Of a stretch of 35,160 bases of DNA, positions 15,591 through 24,611 are shown piece by piece. The notes beneath the pieces were generated by a model that made no database searches, was not told where the DNA came from, and was given only the letters and a program-made list of their open reading frames with translations. Origin of the DNA: Candidatus Cloacimonadota bacterium (GTDB lineage Bacteria; UBA4055); NCBI GenBank assembly GCA_002742935.1, contig PDON01000039.1, positions 1 to 35,160 on the forward strand, given 5' to 3'. How positions within the stretch are numbered: position 1 is the stretch's first letter; each line of letters opens with the position of its first letter. Position numbers and translations under genes: made by a program.

Positions 15591-17252
15591 TTATCCTATA
15601 ATCTTTTCAACATCATCAACAATTCCATTGGTTTTGCAATCAAGTTCATGTAGGAACTCAGCCATTTTAGCTTCAGTTTCAACTCTAAACTTATCCTGTT
15701 TATCAAAACCTGAAAGATTGATCTTAACATTAAGCCCTGCAGATTTAACGGCTGAATTTATCATAAGAGCTGCAACACCTGCATCACTTGCGGCATTAGT
15801 ATTACCAATGGCTGCAACTTCTTTTATTATAGGTGTTAAAAGAAGTGATTTTTCCATGACTTTTAATGGTATAGTTGTTCCAAGTTCTTGAGCATACCTA
15901 TTCTCTTTTTCAGCTTTCTTTATTAAACACTCATCTCCACTTTTCTTAGCCTTCTTTAATGATCCGGCAGCTCCCATCATTATGTTAAATGCATTTGTAT
16001 CTTCATCAATAAGTTTAAGAAGTTCATATTTTCTTGCTTGAAGATCTTTGGCAATCTCATTAAATCGGATATTGTTCTCTTTATAACCTTTTTTACCAAA
16101 TGAAAGATTCATAACCATAGAACCTAAACTAGCTGCAAGTGCACCACAAAGAGCAGCAACTGAACCACCACCGGGAGCCGGAGAGTCTGTACTTAACATA
16201 TCATTAAACTCAGTTAAAGTAAGATCTACTAAACCCTTCTCCTCTTTTATCATTCTTTCAATAATCTTCTCTTCAGGATTAAATTCAGCTACATCAGAAA
16301 CACCAAGAGATCTACAAGCTATCTTTATGATCTCATCCTCATCAATACCTGCACACATTCCCTGCTTTTCAAGATAGTGAACTCCTGCATCTAAAAGAGC
16401 TTTTTTAGGTACTACACCAACAATCTCAGATCCTGTTACTCTCATACCTTTTTCAAGAGCAAGTTTCTCAACAGCATCGTAAACATGATGCATATTAGTT
16501 ACATTATAGTTTGTAAGATTTATAGAGATTTGAGCTATTTTATAATCATCAACATACCAACCAATAGCCTTACAATTTTTGAACATACCCGGAATATGAA
16601 CCTTATTTCCATCTTTATCTTTCTTTTTTCTACCCTGTTCTCTAATTACATTTGCAATAGCTTTTACAGGTTTAACATTTGTTGTATTAAGGTTGATATT
16701 ATAAGCAATTAAGAACTCTCTTGCTCCAACAGCTGTAGCTCCCGTAGTAGGATTGAATTCAAAAGGTCCGGCATCAGGTCTGTTAGCCTCATCTTTCATT
16801 CTCTCCTCTAGAGCCTCATACTCACCCTCTCTTACAACGGCAAGATTTTCTCTTTCAGGAGTCATAGCTGCCTTTTCATAAAAATAAACAGGAAAATTAA
16901 GCTCTTCACCAAGTCTTTTACCAAGCTTTCTTGCCTCCTCTGCTGTCTCTTCCATAGTTATTCCACTAACAGGAACTAAAGGGCAAACATCACAAGCACC
17001 AAATCTAGGATGAGCACCTTTATGTTTTGACATATCGATAAGTTCATGAGATTTTTTTATGGCTTGAAAAGCAGCTTCTTTAACAGGCTCTACATCTCCA
17101 ACAAATGTAACAACTGTTCTGTTTGTATCATATCCGGGATCAACATCTAAAAGCTTGACACCTTTTACCTTTTTTATCTCAGCAGTAATTTGATCAATTA
17201 CCTGCATATTTCTACCTTCGCTAAAGTTTGGAACACACTCCACTAATCTCAT
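15591..17252 (-). CDS. Bifunctional glutamate formimidoyltransferase / formiminotetrahydrofolate cyclodeaminase
   Basis: A 553-residue fused enzyme of histidine degradation. The N-terminal part (1 to about 320) transfers the formimino group from formiminoglutamate to tetrahydrofolate. It shows VECVPNFSEGRN at the start and KHKGAHPRFGACDVCPL with His81 matching the catalytic His of mammalian FTCD. The C-terminal part (about 340-553) is the cyclodeaminase, with SPAPGGGSVAALCGALAAS and IDEDTNAFN. The fusion matches the human protein in order and length. The start at 17252 is chosen because AGGAG lies just upstream; an in-frame ATG at 17270 has no such site. No other hut genes are nearby, and it has its own promoter. 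Confidence 0.95.
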   Translation of the reverse strand: MRLVECVPNFSEGRNMQVIDQITAEIKKVKGVKLLDVDPGYDTNRTVVTFVGDVEPVKEAAFQAIKKSHELIDMSKHKGAHPRFGACDVCPLVPVSGITMEETAEEARKLGKRLGEELNFPVYFYEKAAMTPERENLAVVREGEYEALEERMKDEANRPDAGPFEFNPTTGATAVGAREFLIAYNINLNTTNVKPVKAIANVIREQGRKKKDKDGNKVHIPGMFKNCKAIGWYVDDYKIAQISINLTNYNVTNMHHVYDAVEKLALEKGMRVTGSEIVGVVPKKALLDAGVHYLEKQGMCAGIDEDEIIKIACRSLGVSDVAEFNPEEKIIERMIKEEKGLVDLTLTEFNDMLSTDSPAPGGGSVAALCGALAASLGSMVMNLSFGKKGYKENNIRFNEIAKDLQARKYELLKLIDEDTNAFNIMMGAAGSLKKAKKSGDECLIKKAEKENRYAQELGTTIPLKVMEKSLLLTPIIKEVAAIGNTNAASDAGVAALMINSAVKSAGLNVKINLSGFDKQDKFRVETEAKMAEFLHELDCKTNGIVDDVEKIIG

Positions 17253-17336
17253 AGTTTCTCCTATATTCATGTTATTAAAATTTCAATAAATTTCACCTTA
17301 ATTTTGGTAAAATCAGAATACAATAATTCTATAACA

Positions 17337-17365
17337 ATTTTAACACAATCTAACTAATTTTGCAA
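17337..17365 (-). promoter_or_regulatory. Candidate promoter of the FTCD gene
   Basis: On the minus strand TTGCAA (17365-17360) and TAAAAT (17342-17337) are separated by exactly 17 bases. They lie about 85 bases upstream of the chosen start codon. The 200-base gap to mqnC otherwise holds no gene. Confidence 0.5.
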
Positions 17366-17471
17366 TGGCAATTTTGAGAATAAAAAAGGTGTAAAACCAG
17401 AACTAAAAATATCTGATTATGCTCTATTTTTGGAACGGCATAAACAAAAGATAAATTAATATTATTAATTG

Positions 17472-18539
17472 CTAATAAATCATTTCTCTCTGAACAGGCT
17501 TATACCCTGCTGATGATATAATATACTCTAACTCCTCTAGATCCATCTTAAAATTTACACCCGCAGATCTTACAACATTCTCCTCAATCATTAGTGATCC
17601 AAAATCATTTCCACCATATGCCAGTGCTATTTGGGCTATCTTACTGCCTTGAGTTACCCAAGAAACCTGAATATTATCAAAATTATCAAGAAATATTCTA
17701 CTTATTGCTAGCATCTTTAGGTATTGATAAGGAGTAGCTTTTTCAATATCTGGATAGAGTGCTTTTATCTTGGTGTTATCAGGCTGAAAGCTCCAAGGTA
17801 TAAATGCAGTAAAACCTAAAGTTTTATCCTGAAGATCTCTCAAAGATTGAAGATGGTCAAATCTTTCCTCAATAGTTTCAATAGATCCAAACATCATTGT
17901 TGCTGTGGTTCTGAGACCTAGTTTATGAGCAACCTCCATAACTTTAAGCCACTCCTCGCTACTACATTTGTAATCACTCATTAAACCTCTTACTCTATCT
18001 GAAAGTATTTCTGCTCCACCACCGGGAATAGAATCAAGTCCATAACTCATAAGCTCTTTTATAATATATTCAAGAGGTTTATTCTCAAATCTTTGTATAT
18101 GTATAATTTCAGGAGGAGAAAGAGCATGGATCCAAATATTATAATTTTTCTTTATAAATGTGAAAAGATCCTTGTAAAAGCTTAATCCAAGATTTGGATG
18201 TAAACCTCCTTGTAGAAGAATCTGAACACCTCCTAAATCTAAAGTTTCCTCTATCTTTTTACCTATCTCCTCATGTGAAAGAAGATACCTTCCCTCTTTC
18301 TTCTCATCATCCCTATAAAAGGCACAAAATTTACACTTAGCCAAACAAATATTTGTATAGTTTATATTTCTATCAATAATGTAGGTTACATTTTTATTAG
18401 GGTGCTTTCTTAATCTTACACTATTTGCCAAGATTCCAATTTCAGTAAGATTTAATCCGTTATAGATTTCAATAGCTTCCTCTTTAGAGATTCTGATTCC
18501 ATCTAAAACCTTGTTTTTAATACTATCCAAATTTCTCAT
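17472..18539 (-). CDS. mqnC: Cyclic dehypoxanthinyl futalosine synthase MqnC
   Basis: A 355-residue radical SAM enzyme that cyclises dehypoxanthine futalosine in the futalosine route to menaquinone. The 4Fe-4S motif is CLAKCKFC (Cys65, Cys69, Cys72). MqnC-typical segments are DRNINYTNIC, LLQGGLHPNLGLSFY, SIPGGGAEILSDRVRG, TTATMMFGSIET and GFTAFIPWSFQPDNT. The related enzyme MqnE differs in several of these, so MqnC is preferred over MqnE and CofH. The start ATG directly abuts the stop of the upstream gene (TAGATG). It is the last gene of an operon led by a T9SS protease, an unexpected partner. Other mqn genes are not in the window. Confidence 0.92.
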   Translation of the reverse strand: MRNLDSIKNKVLDGIRISKEEAIEIYNGLNLTEIGILANSVRLRKHPNKNVTYIIDRNINYTNICLAKCKFCAFYRDDEKKEGRYLLSHEEIGKKIEETLDLGGVQILLQGGLHPNLGLSFYKDLFTFIKKNYNIWIHALSPPEIIHIQRFENKPLEYIIKELMSYGLDSIPGGGAEILSDRVRGLMSDYKCSSEEWLKVMEVAHKLGLRTTATMMFGSIETIEERFDHLQSLRDLQDKTLGFTAFIPWSFQPDNTKIKALYPDIEKATPYQYLKMLAISRIFLDNFDNIQVSWVTQGSKIAQIALAYGGNDFGSLMIEENVVRSAGVNFKMDLEELEYIISSAGYKPVQREMIY

Positions 18540-19787
18540 CTAAGTTTTTCTTTTTTTCTTATTTGTAGCAGGAAATAAAACATTGTTCAAAATTAACCTG
18601 TAACCCGGAGAGTTAGGATGAAGATCCAGTTCTGTTGGAGGATCATCTACAAAGTGTCGATAATCTTCAGGATCATGTCCTCCATAAAAAGTAAAGAACC
18701 CCTCCCCTACTTCACCATGTATATATTTAGCCTCATTTGAAGCTTTTCTTTCACCTAAAACTGTTACACTTTTTTTTACTAAATTTTTTCTAAAAGATGT
18801 TGTTTGACCCATAAAGCCTTTGATTAACTTTGTATGATTTTGGGTTAAAATAGCAGGAATAGGATCAAACTTGGCAGAAAACTCAAAGAGTGTAAAGTAG
18901 TCGCTGTTTTTATCCACCAATCCTCTCTTATCCATTGTCATATCTATATCAGAAAACTCATACTCTATTGGATTTTCTATTAATTTAAAATCTTTAAAAG
19001 CTATGGTTTGAGAATAGTCTAGCTTTTCTTGACAATTAGGATCTGAAGGATCTCCATCAAACATCTCTTTACATATATCTGTATTCATAGCAGAGAGAGC
19101 AATATCGTAACTGTCTGTAGCACTACACATTGCAAATAGAAATCCACCGTTTAACATAAACTGTTTTATTTTTATCACAACGGCTAGTTTTAGTTTTGAT
19201 ACCTTTGAAAAACCAAGATCTTTTGCCATCTTTTCAAACCTGATCTTCTGCTCTATATACCATCTTTTATTTCTGTGTGAACCATAAAATTTACCATATT
19301 GTCCTGTGAAATCCTCATGATGAAGATGAAGCCAATCGTAGTTTCCAAGCTTACCATCTATAACCTCTCTATCCCAGATAGTATCAAAAGGTATTTCTGC
19401 ATATGTAAGAGCAAGAGTAACAGCATCATCCCAAGGGAATTTTCCCGGAGGCGTATAAACAGCAACCTTTGGAGCCTTGTCAAGGGATACAGCATCCATA
19501 TTATTTTCTAAAATTACAGACTTTATTCGGGAGTATTCCGAAGAGGATATAAGCTCATAAGTAACACCTCTGGTCTCAGCTTCAGAAACTACATTTGAGT
19601 ACCCTTCAATATAGAAAGAACCTCCCCTGTAGTTTAAAAGCCACTCAGCTTTAGCTCCATTATCAATTGCCCAATAAACTAAACCGTAGGATTTAAGATG
19701 ATTACTCTGAGTATCATCCATGGGTATTATTATGTCTGTTCCAAAAACTTTTATTACTACTATAAATATTAAAAAGAATCTTATCAT
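18540..19787 (-). CDS. Secreted protein of the 'asparagine synthetase B'-labelled family, function unknown
   Basis: 415 residues with an N-terminal signal peptide (about residues 1-16). Conserved-looking stretches are IPMDDTQSNHLKSYGLVYWA, WLLNYRGGSF, KVAVYTPPGKFPWDDAVTLAL, WLHLHHEDFTGQYGKF, FLFAMCSATDSYDIAL and FFTFYGGHDPEDYRHF. From memory, Bacteroidota and Ignavibacteria homologues often carry the name asparagine synthetase B. No glutamine-amidotransferase Cys2 or PP-loop (SGGxDS) of a real asparagine synthetase is visible here. The GGHDPEDY end recalls ThuA/GATase-like folds. It overlaps the C25 protease gene as ATGA and is followed directly by mqnC. An extracytoplasmic role is likely; no reaction is assigned. 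Confidence 0.6.
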   Translation of the reverse strand: MIRFFLIFIVVIKVFGTDIIIPMDDTQSNHLKSYGLVYWAIDNGAKAEWLLNYRGGSFYIEGYSNVVSEAETRGVTYELISSSEYSRIKSVILENNMDAVSLDKAPKVAVYTPPGKFPWDDAVTLALTYAEIPFDTIWDREVIDGKLGNYDWLHLHHEDFTGQYGKFYGSHRNKRWYIEQKIRFEKMAKDLGFSKVSKLKLAVVIKIKQFMLNGGFLFAMCSATDSYDIALSAMNTDICKEMFDGDPSDPNCQEKLDYSQTIAFKDFKLIENPIEYEFSDIDMTMDKRGLVDKNSDYFTLFEFSAKFDPIPAILTQNHTKLIKGFMGQTTSFRKNLVKKSVTVLGERKASNEAKYIHGEVGEGFFTFYGGHDPEDYRHFVDDPPTELDLHPNSPGYRLILNNVLFPATNKKKRKT

Positions 19788-22700
19788 TTAACCATTACCA
19801 TCTTTCCGGTTTTAGAGATTTCACCTTTCTTTAAAAGATAGAAATATAATCCTGAAGATAAAAACTCTCCACTAAAATTTATAGATTTTAAGCCACTATC
19901 TCTATAATTATAGCTTTTTGAATAAACTGTTTCACCTTTGATATTGTAAACATTGAAATCAATATTACCGGGAGAATCTATATTAAAGCTAATAGTTGTA
20001 GAAGGATTAAATGGATTAGGATAGTTTCCTAAAAGCTCAAAACTATCAACAATATTTTCCTCAATATCCGTAAGTTCAATAAAATTATAATTACCACTAT
20101 TTCTGAGATCATACTTCATATTTTGAAGAATAAAATCATCGTTTAGTTTTACAGGATTATCGTATAGGTAGATATCTCCATAACCTGTGTACCCTAATAT
20201 CTCATAATCTCCGTCTCCATCTATATCAACAACAGGGGTTGACCACAACTTATAATTTGTATTATCCGGAACAAATATAGGAAAGTTTTCTACAATAGAT
20301 CCATCGTAACCACTCCAACACAAAATAAGGCCATCATGAGTAGTTGTTAGTATATCTCTGTAACCATCATTATCGAAATCAACTATTGTAGGAGAGTTTA
20401 AGTCATTATTTATAGAGTTAACATCTATTGGAAAATTTCTGTAAGGGGTTCCATCACTCTCTAAAATATAAAGCTTTTTCCCGGTTAGATAGATTATTTC
20501 AAGAGAACCATTTTTATCAAGATCAGCTATCACAGGAGAATCATTTCTTATTCCAAGTCCTTGATTTTTATAGTTTTCAGCAATAACACCACCCTCAAAG
20601 CCTGGGAAATCTACGAGAATATATCCACTGTCGCTATCTCCAATTAGATTATAAACATAGATCTTACCGGGGTTAATTGTATTGTTCTCAGTAGAAACAA
20701 TAATCTCTAAATTGCCATCTCCATTTAAATCTATACTTTTAACAGGTCCACAAATATTTGTTTCATGAGTTTTTGTTAATATAATATTACCCTCTAAACT
20801 ATTTCCTATACGAAGGTTTTTTGAAGAGTTAAAAACTATATCTTCAGATCCGTCATTATTAAAATCTCCAAAAATAGGAGATGATATTCTATAATCATTA
20901 TATTGGGAGGTTATGGGATAGTTTTCAATAAGCTTAAGACTACCATTAACATAATCAAAACCATAAATTATACCACCATATAAGCCCTCTAAGTTGTCAT
21001 CAAAGCAGGTAATAAAAATTTCATAATCACCATCTTTATCAATATCATGAAGAACAGGAAGTTGATTGAAAAGAAACCCGTAATAGATTTTTGAGGTTAA
21101 AAGTAGACCTTCATGATTATGAACCTGTACCTCCGAACTATCTCCAAAGGTAAAAAAGTTACTAACAACCTCATCCTCACCATCTCCGTCTATATCTCCA
21201 AAAGCCATACCATAGTTGTTATCACCTCCATACATTGTTCCTTCTTGAGTATAAAAAGGTAAAATCTCCTCATCTTCAATCATAAAATAATCATTACTCT
21301 TGGTAGGTATGTATACTCTATTTCCATTTACAATAGGATTCTTAATTGAGATATTGCTAACCTTTTTAGGGTATCCTTCTTGAATAGTTTGCTGATTTGG
21401 TGTTATATACTCAGATGTTAAAACTACGCTATTTCCACTTATTACCAAAATTTTGTAACTATCACTTAAATCAATAACATCCAAAGAGAAAGAGCTTGAT
21501 TCCATTAAACCTTTACCGAAAATATCTCCATTATTATTTATAATCTTATATTGACACTCAATACTGTTTTCAAGCTTCCAGAAGATATTGTATATATCAC
21601 CCACTTTTTGTATAAATGAAAATTTAAAGCTATTATCTGACAAATAATTATACTCTATATTTTTATACTCTATTTCTGTTTCATCGTATGAAATAGTTAT
21701 TGAGTAACTTTTGTTGGGATCGGTAGAAAAGATATTTTTCAAATATATCTCATTATTTAATTGGAGAGTAAAACTATAACTATCAATAGTAGTACCGTTA
21801 TGCTTTAGATTAATTGTTATAGGATCTTCTCCTAATCTGTTTCTGTTCTCTATTATAAATCCCAGAGAGTTTCCATTATTATCAAAGTATGTAGATAGAA
21901 GAGTGATTTTAGGGTTAGCTATAGTTATTGGTTGATCATAACTCAAGCAGTGGTTGTTGTCTAAATATAGATCAAAACTAAGATTTATTGTTGTATCATT
22001 CTCAAGAATAAAATTATCGTTAACATAAAGATCAAGAAGGTCAACTGAAAGGTTAGAAAAACCATTGGTTATAGGGAAAATTAAACTATCACAGGAGAAA
22101 TTCAGATAATCAAAATCTTCATTCTTAATCAAAACTTTCAGATTTTCATAGTTACTATAGTTGTAAACCTTAAAACTCCCTTTTAGTTTGCTAGTCTGGT
22201 TAGGGTTGATAACTAAACTGTTTTCATCTAATGAGATTGATTTAATCTCTACCCCACTGTAATCATCTACAGGAAATGAATGCCTTTTTAGATAGCTTTT
22301 AGAAGAATAAGTAAAAACTGTAATAGAATCTGATTCAACTCCTCCAATATTTACACTAATATCTCCATTTCCATCAACATAGTGAGAACTTTTAAAATTG
22401 GTTCCATCAAAAATTGAAAGTTTAGTCAGATTCCCCTCTGTGCTTCCATCTATTTTAAAAGTTATAGCATCTAATCTTTTTTCTAAAACAGAAAGAGAGA
22501 TATCAATATCATCTGTTACAATTGAAAATGAAGGATCTCCGGAGTTGCTGTATGAATGATAAAGTAACCTTGAATAATTATTTTCGTAAATATTGGTAAA
22601 CCCTTCCATTTTTGAACTATTAAAAGATTCTCCAACATTATGTGAATCATGTATTTTTTCGGCATACAGTTTGTTTTGTATATATGAAACACCGGGATAT

Positions 22701-24067
22701 TCGGTAACAGAGGAACCTACATAGTTTAACCCTCCCCCACTACTTCTTATTACAGTAGAAGCAAAGCTTGGAATATCTATTGATCCCGCAATACAAGCTG
22801 AAACTAAAAAAATTGCAGAAGGATTAATCTTTTCTTCTATGTACTTACTGGAAAGTGTCCAACCGTAAACTTGACCAATCCTATCATAATTACCGTGAGA
22901 TTGAGAAAAAATAAAATTATAGCTATTGTCAAAAACTTCAGAAACTGTATCATAGTTAAAGTTGGGAGTTGTTTCTTCATAAAATATAGTGTTATTATTC
23001 TCTTGAGGAATAGCTCCAGTTATATAGTTACAATAGAACTCATAATCACCCGGGAAAAATAGATTAAAACCCATTATAAAGTTCTTCTTATGGGAGTTAA
23101 AATCTCCATTATAATAGGAGTTAAGCTTATCTATATATATTTCAAGATCTACATTTGATGAGATAGGAAGTCTTCCTATCATAACTTCAGGGAAAAGATC
23201 ACTATTATCAACAGATTCGGCTAAAATACCGTTATTGTTTTCATCAAAATTACCGTCAAGATTAGAGTAGTATATATCAGAAGGAATATATTCATATCCG
23301 CTATAAGGTTTTAATATAGGAACTGGGATATTTGAACTATTACCAACAAGGAGCACATACTCAATACCTCTAAACTTGTAATAATCCTTAATACACTCTC
23401 TAATTTTTTCTTCAATATTAATTCCGGAATAGTTTCCCATTATAGAAGAGAGAGTAATAACCTCTACTCTAAAACCTCTTTTTTCAATACTACTCTTTAA
23501 CTGATCTATAGAGTTATTAAAAACTGAAGTAGTAACGATTAAGTAATCTAAATTGTTGTTACCACCAATTTCTCTCTCTATTGGCTTCAAATCATCTCTT
23601 TTATTGAAAGAATACTCAACTTTATTGATAAAGAAAATAGAATCATTTTCCACAATAAAAGGTGAATATTGAATGGAGTTTACTACTTTCTCTCTACAAA
23701 AACCGGATTTTGATATTGAAACAGGATTTATAGTATTACTATTTGGATATATTCTACTCTCCAGGCCTTTGTTTTTAACCTTACCTAGATATTCTTTTTC
23801 AACTATTTCATAATTTATATTAGATATAAGGCATGAAAGATTAAGATCTATCTCAAAAGATGGTATTATATAATCTTCATATCTTTTGTAAGAGTTAGTA
23901 TCGAATGAATTAATTTTATTGAATGAATTCTCTTTAGAAATATCAAATCTATCTAATTTAGATTCAATAACACCTCCTGAGTCACCAACTAATTTTAATT
24001 TATAACTTTTACTAAAAGAAAAATCTAAAAGCATCAAAACTATCAAAAATAAAAACTTTTTATTCAC
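19784..24067 (-). CDS. Gingipain-type C25 cysteine protease with FG-GAP repeats and T9SS sorting domain
   Basis: A 1427-residue secreted protein. After a signal peptide (about 1-20) and a propeptide-like region (to about 165) comes a C25 peptidase domain with catalytic His391 in SQSHGN and Cys425 in VSACIAG. Ig-like and beta-sandwich regions follow. About seven DxDxDG-type FG-GAP/VCBS repeats (roughly 945-1330) include DIDGDGEDE, DIDKDGDYE, DLNGDGNLE and DIDGDGDYE, which probably bind calcium. The last ~80 residues are a T9SS type A sorting domain beginning NYPNPFNPSTTISF. An in-frame TTG at 24079 lies inside the GGAGGAG ribosome binding site (24077-24071), so the GTG at 24067 is the better start. 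It is probably exported across the outer membrane by T9SS and activated there. Confidence 0.92.
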   Translation of the reverse strand: MNKKFLFLIVLMLLDFSFSKSYKLKLVGDSGGVIESKLDRFDISKENSFNKINSFDTNSYKRYEDYIIPSFEIDLNLSCLISNINYEIVEKEYLGKVKNKGLESRIYPNSNTINPVSISKSGFCREKVVNSIQYSPFIVENDSIFFINKVEYSFNKRDDLKPIEREIGGNNNLDYLIVTTSVFNNSIDQLKSSIEKRGFRVEVITLSSIMGNYSGINIEEKIRECIKDYYKFRGIEYVLLVGNSSNIPVPILKPYSGYEYIPSDIYYSNLDGNFDENNNGILAESVDNSDLFPEVMIGRLPISSNVDLEIYIDKLNSYYNGDFNSHKKNFIMGFNLFFPGDYEFYCNYITGAIPQENNNTIFYEETTPNFNYDTVSEVFDNSYNFIFSQSHGNYDRIGQVYGWTLSSKYIEEKINPSAIFLVSACIAGSIDIPSFASTVIRSSGGGLNYVGSSVTEYPGVSYIQNKLYAEKIHDSHNVGESFNSSKMEGFTNIYENNYSRLLYHSYSNSGDPSFSIVTDDIDISLSVLEKRLDAITFKIDGSTEGNLTKLSIFDGTNFKSSHYVDGNGDISVNIGGVESDSITVFTYSSKSYLKRHSFPVDDYSGVEIKSISLDENSLVINPNQTSKLKGSFKVYNYSNYENLKVLIKNEDFDYLNFSCDSLIFPITNGFSNLSVDLLDLYVNDNFILENDTTINLSFDLYLDNNHCLSYDQPITIANPKITLLSTYFDNNGNSLGFIIENRNRLGEDPITINLKHNGTTIDSYSFTLQLNNEIYLKNIFSTDPNKSYSITISYDETEIEYKNIEYNYLSDNSFKFSFIQKVGDIYNIFWKLENSIECQYKIINNNGDIFGKGLMESSSFSLDVIDLSDSYKILVISGNSVVLTSEYITPNQQTIQEGYPKKVSNISIKNPIVNGNRVYIPTKSNDYFMIEDEEILPFYTQEGTMYGGDNNYGMAFGDIDGDGEDEVVSNFFTFGDSSEVQVHNHEGLLLTSKIYYGFLFNQLPVLHDIDKDGDYEIFITCFDDNLEGLYGGIIYGFDYVNGSLKLIENYPITSQYNDYRISSPIFGDFNNDGSEDIVFNSSKNLRIGNSLEGNIILTKTHETNICGPVKSIDLNGDGNLEIIVSTENNTINPGKIYVYNLIGDSDSGYILVDFPGFEGGVIAENYKNQGLGIRNDSPVIADLDKNGSLEIIYLTGKKLYILESDGTPYRNFPIDVNSINNDLNSPTIVDFDNDGYRDILTTTHDGLILCWSGYDGSIVENFPIFVPDNTNYKLWSTPVVDIDGDGDYEILGYTGYGDIYLYDNPVKLNDDFILQNMKYDLRNSGNYNFIELTDIEENIVDSFELLGNYPNPFNPSTTISFNIDSPGNIDFNVYNIKGETVYSKSYNYRDSGLKSINFSGEFLSSGLYFYLLKKGEISKTGKMVMVK

Positions 24068-24117
24068 AATCTCCTCCAAAAGCTATACAAACATGCTCTT
24101 TAATAAATAGATATCAT

Positions 24118-24149
24118 ATTATAGTATAAAACAATATCCCCCTTTGCAA
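24118..24149 (-). promoter_or_regulatory. Candidate promoter of the C25 protease operon
   Basis: On the minus strand TTGCAA (24149-24144) is followed after 17 bases by TACTAT (24126-24121), with a perfect TATAAT three bases further (24123-24118). The -35 box is the same as in front of the FTCD gene. The distance to the start codon is about 50 bases. Confidence 0.4.
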
Positions 24150-24237
24150 GCTATAAATTAGCTGAAAAAAGAAAAAATCTATTACGAAACTACAAAATGT
24201 TCAAACAATTAAAGAAATATTAAGATATATTTTCCTA

Positions 24238-24415
24238 AATTGCCTTAAAAATTCAGACTTTCGAGAAGCGAGTAGTTCAAGGAGTTCTTTTATAGAGGAT
24301 AGATTGGCTATGTGGGTCTTAAAATCCTTTCTTTAGTGAAATAGATATTTTAGCGGTTAAAAGAGAGTTTCCTATTATACACAATGTTAAATTTATAGGT
24401 TTAATTATTACGTAA
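24238..24415 (+). pseudogene. Possible frameshifted gene remnant
   Basis: Read from about 24238, one plus-strand frame includes SSFIEDRLAMWVLKSFL and ends at TAG (24333-24335). Dropping one T from the run at 24331-24333 restores a frame that continues SEIDILAVKREFPIIHNV and ends at a TAA around 24413. The protein-like composition on both sides of a homopolymer suggests a decayed gene fragment. I do not recognise the family, there is no start signal, and chance cannot be excluded. Confidence 0.25.
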
Positions 24416-24611
24416 AATAGATTATTATTTTTATATTGAACTTGGGTTAAGTATATAAAGTTTATCATTTTTTTCAGTATATCTAGAATAATAACTCTTT
24501 TCTTTTTTGTTAAATCTTATTATAAATTAGCTCATATATTTTACTCAAATTAATACCTTAAAGTAGTTTTGGGTAAATCAAATTCATTCTAAACAGATTT
24601 AAGGGTTTAAA

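Larger units (their letters stand above)
24080..24611. other. Divergent intergenic region between the C25 protease and helicase genes
   Basis: A 530-base gene-free stretch between divergent genes. The left part holds a candidate minus-strand promoter for the protease operon (24118-24149). The middle (24238-24415) holds a plus-strand frame that looks like a decayed gene, with one frameshift at a run of T. The right part leads into the helicase gene and is very AT-rich, without a promoter I can call. No tRNA or terminator is apparent. Confidence 0.5.
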
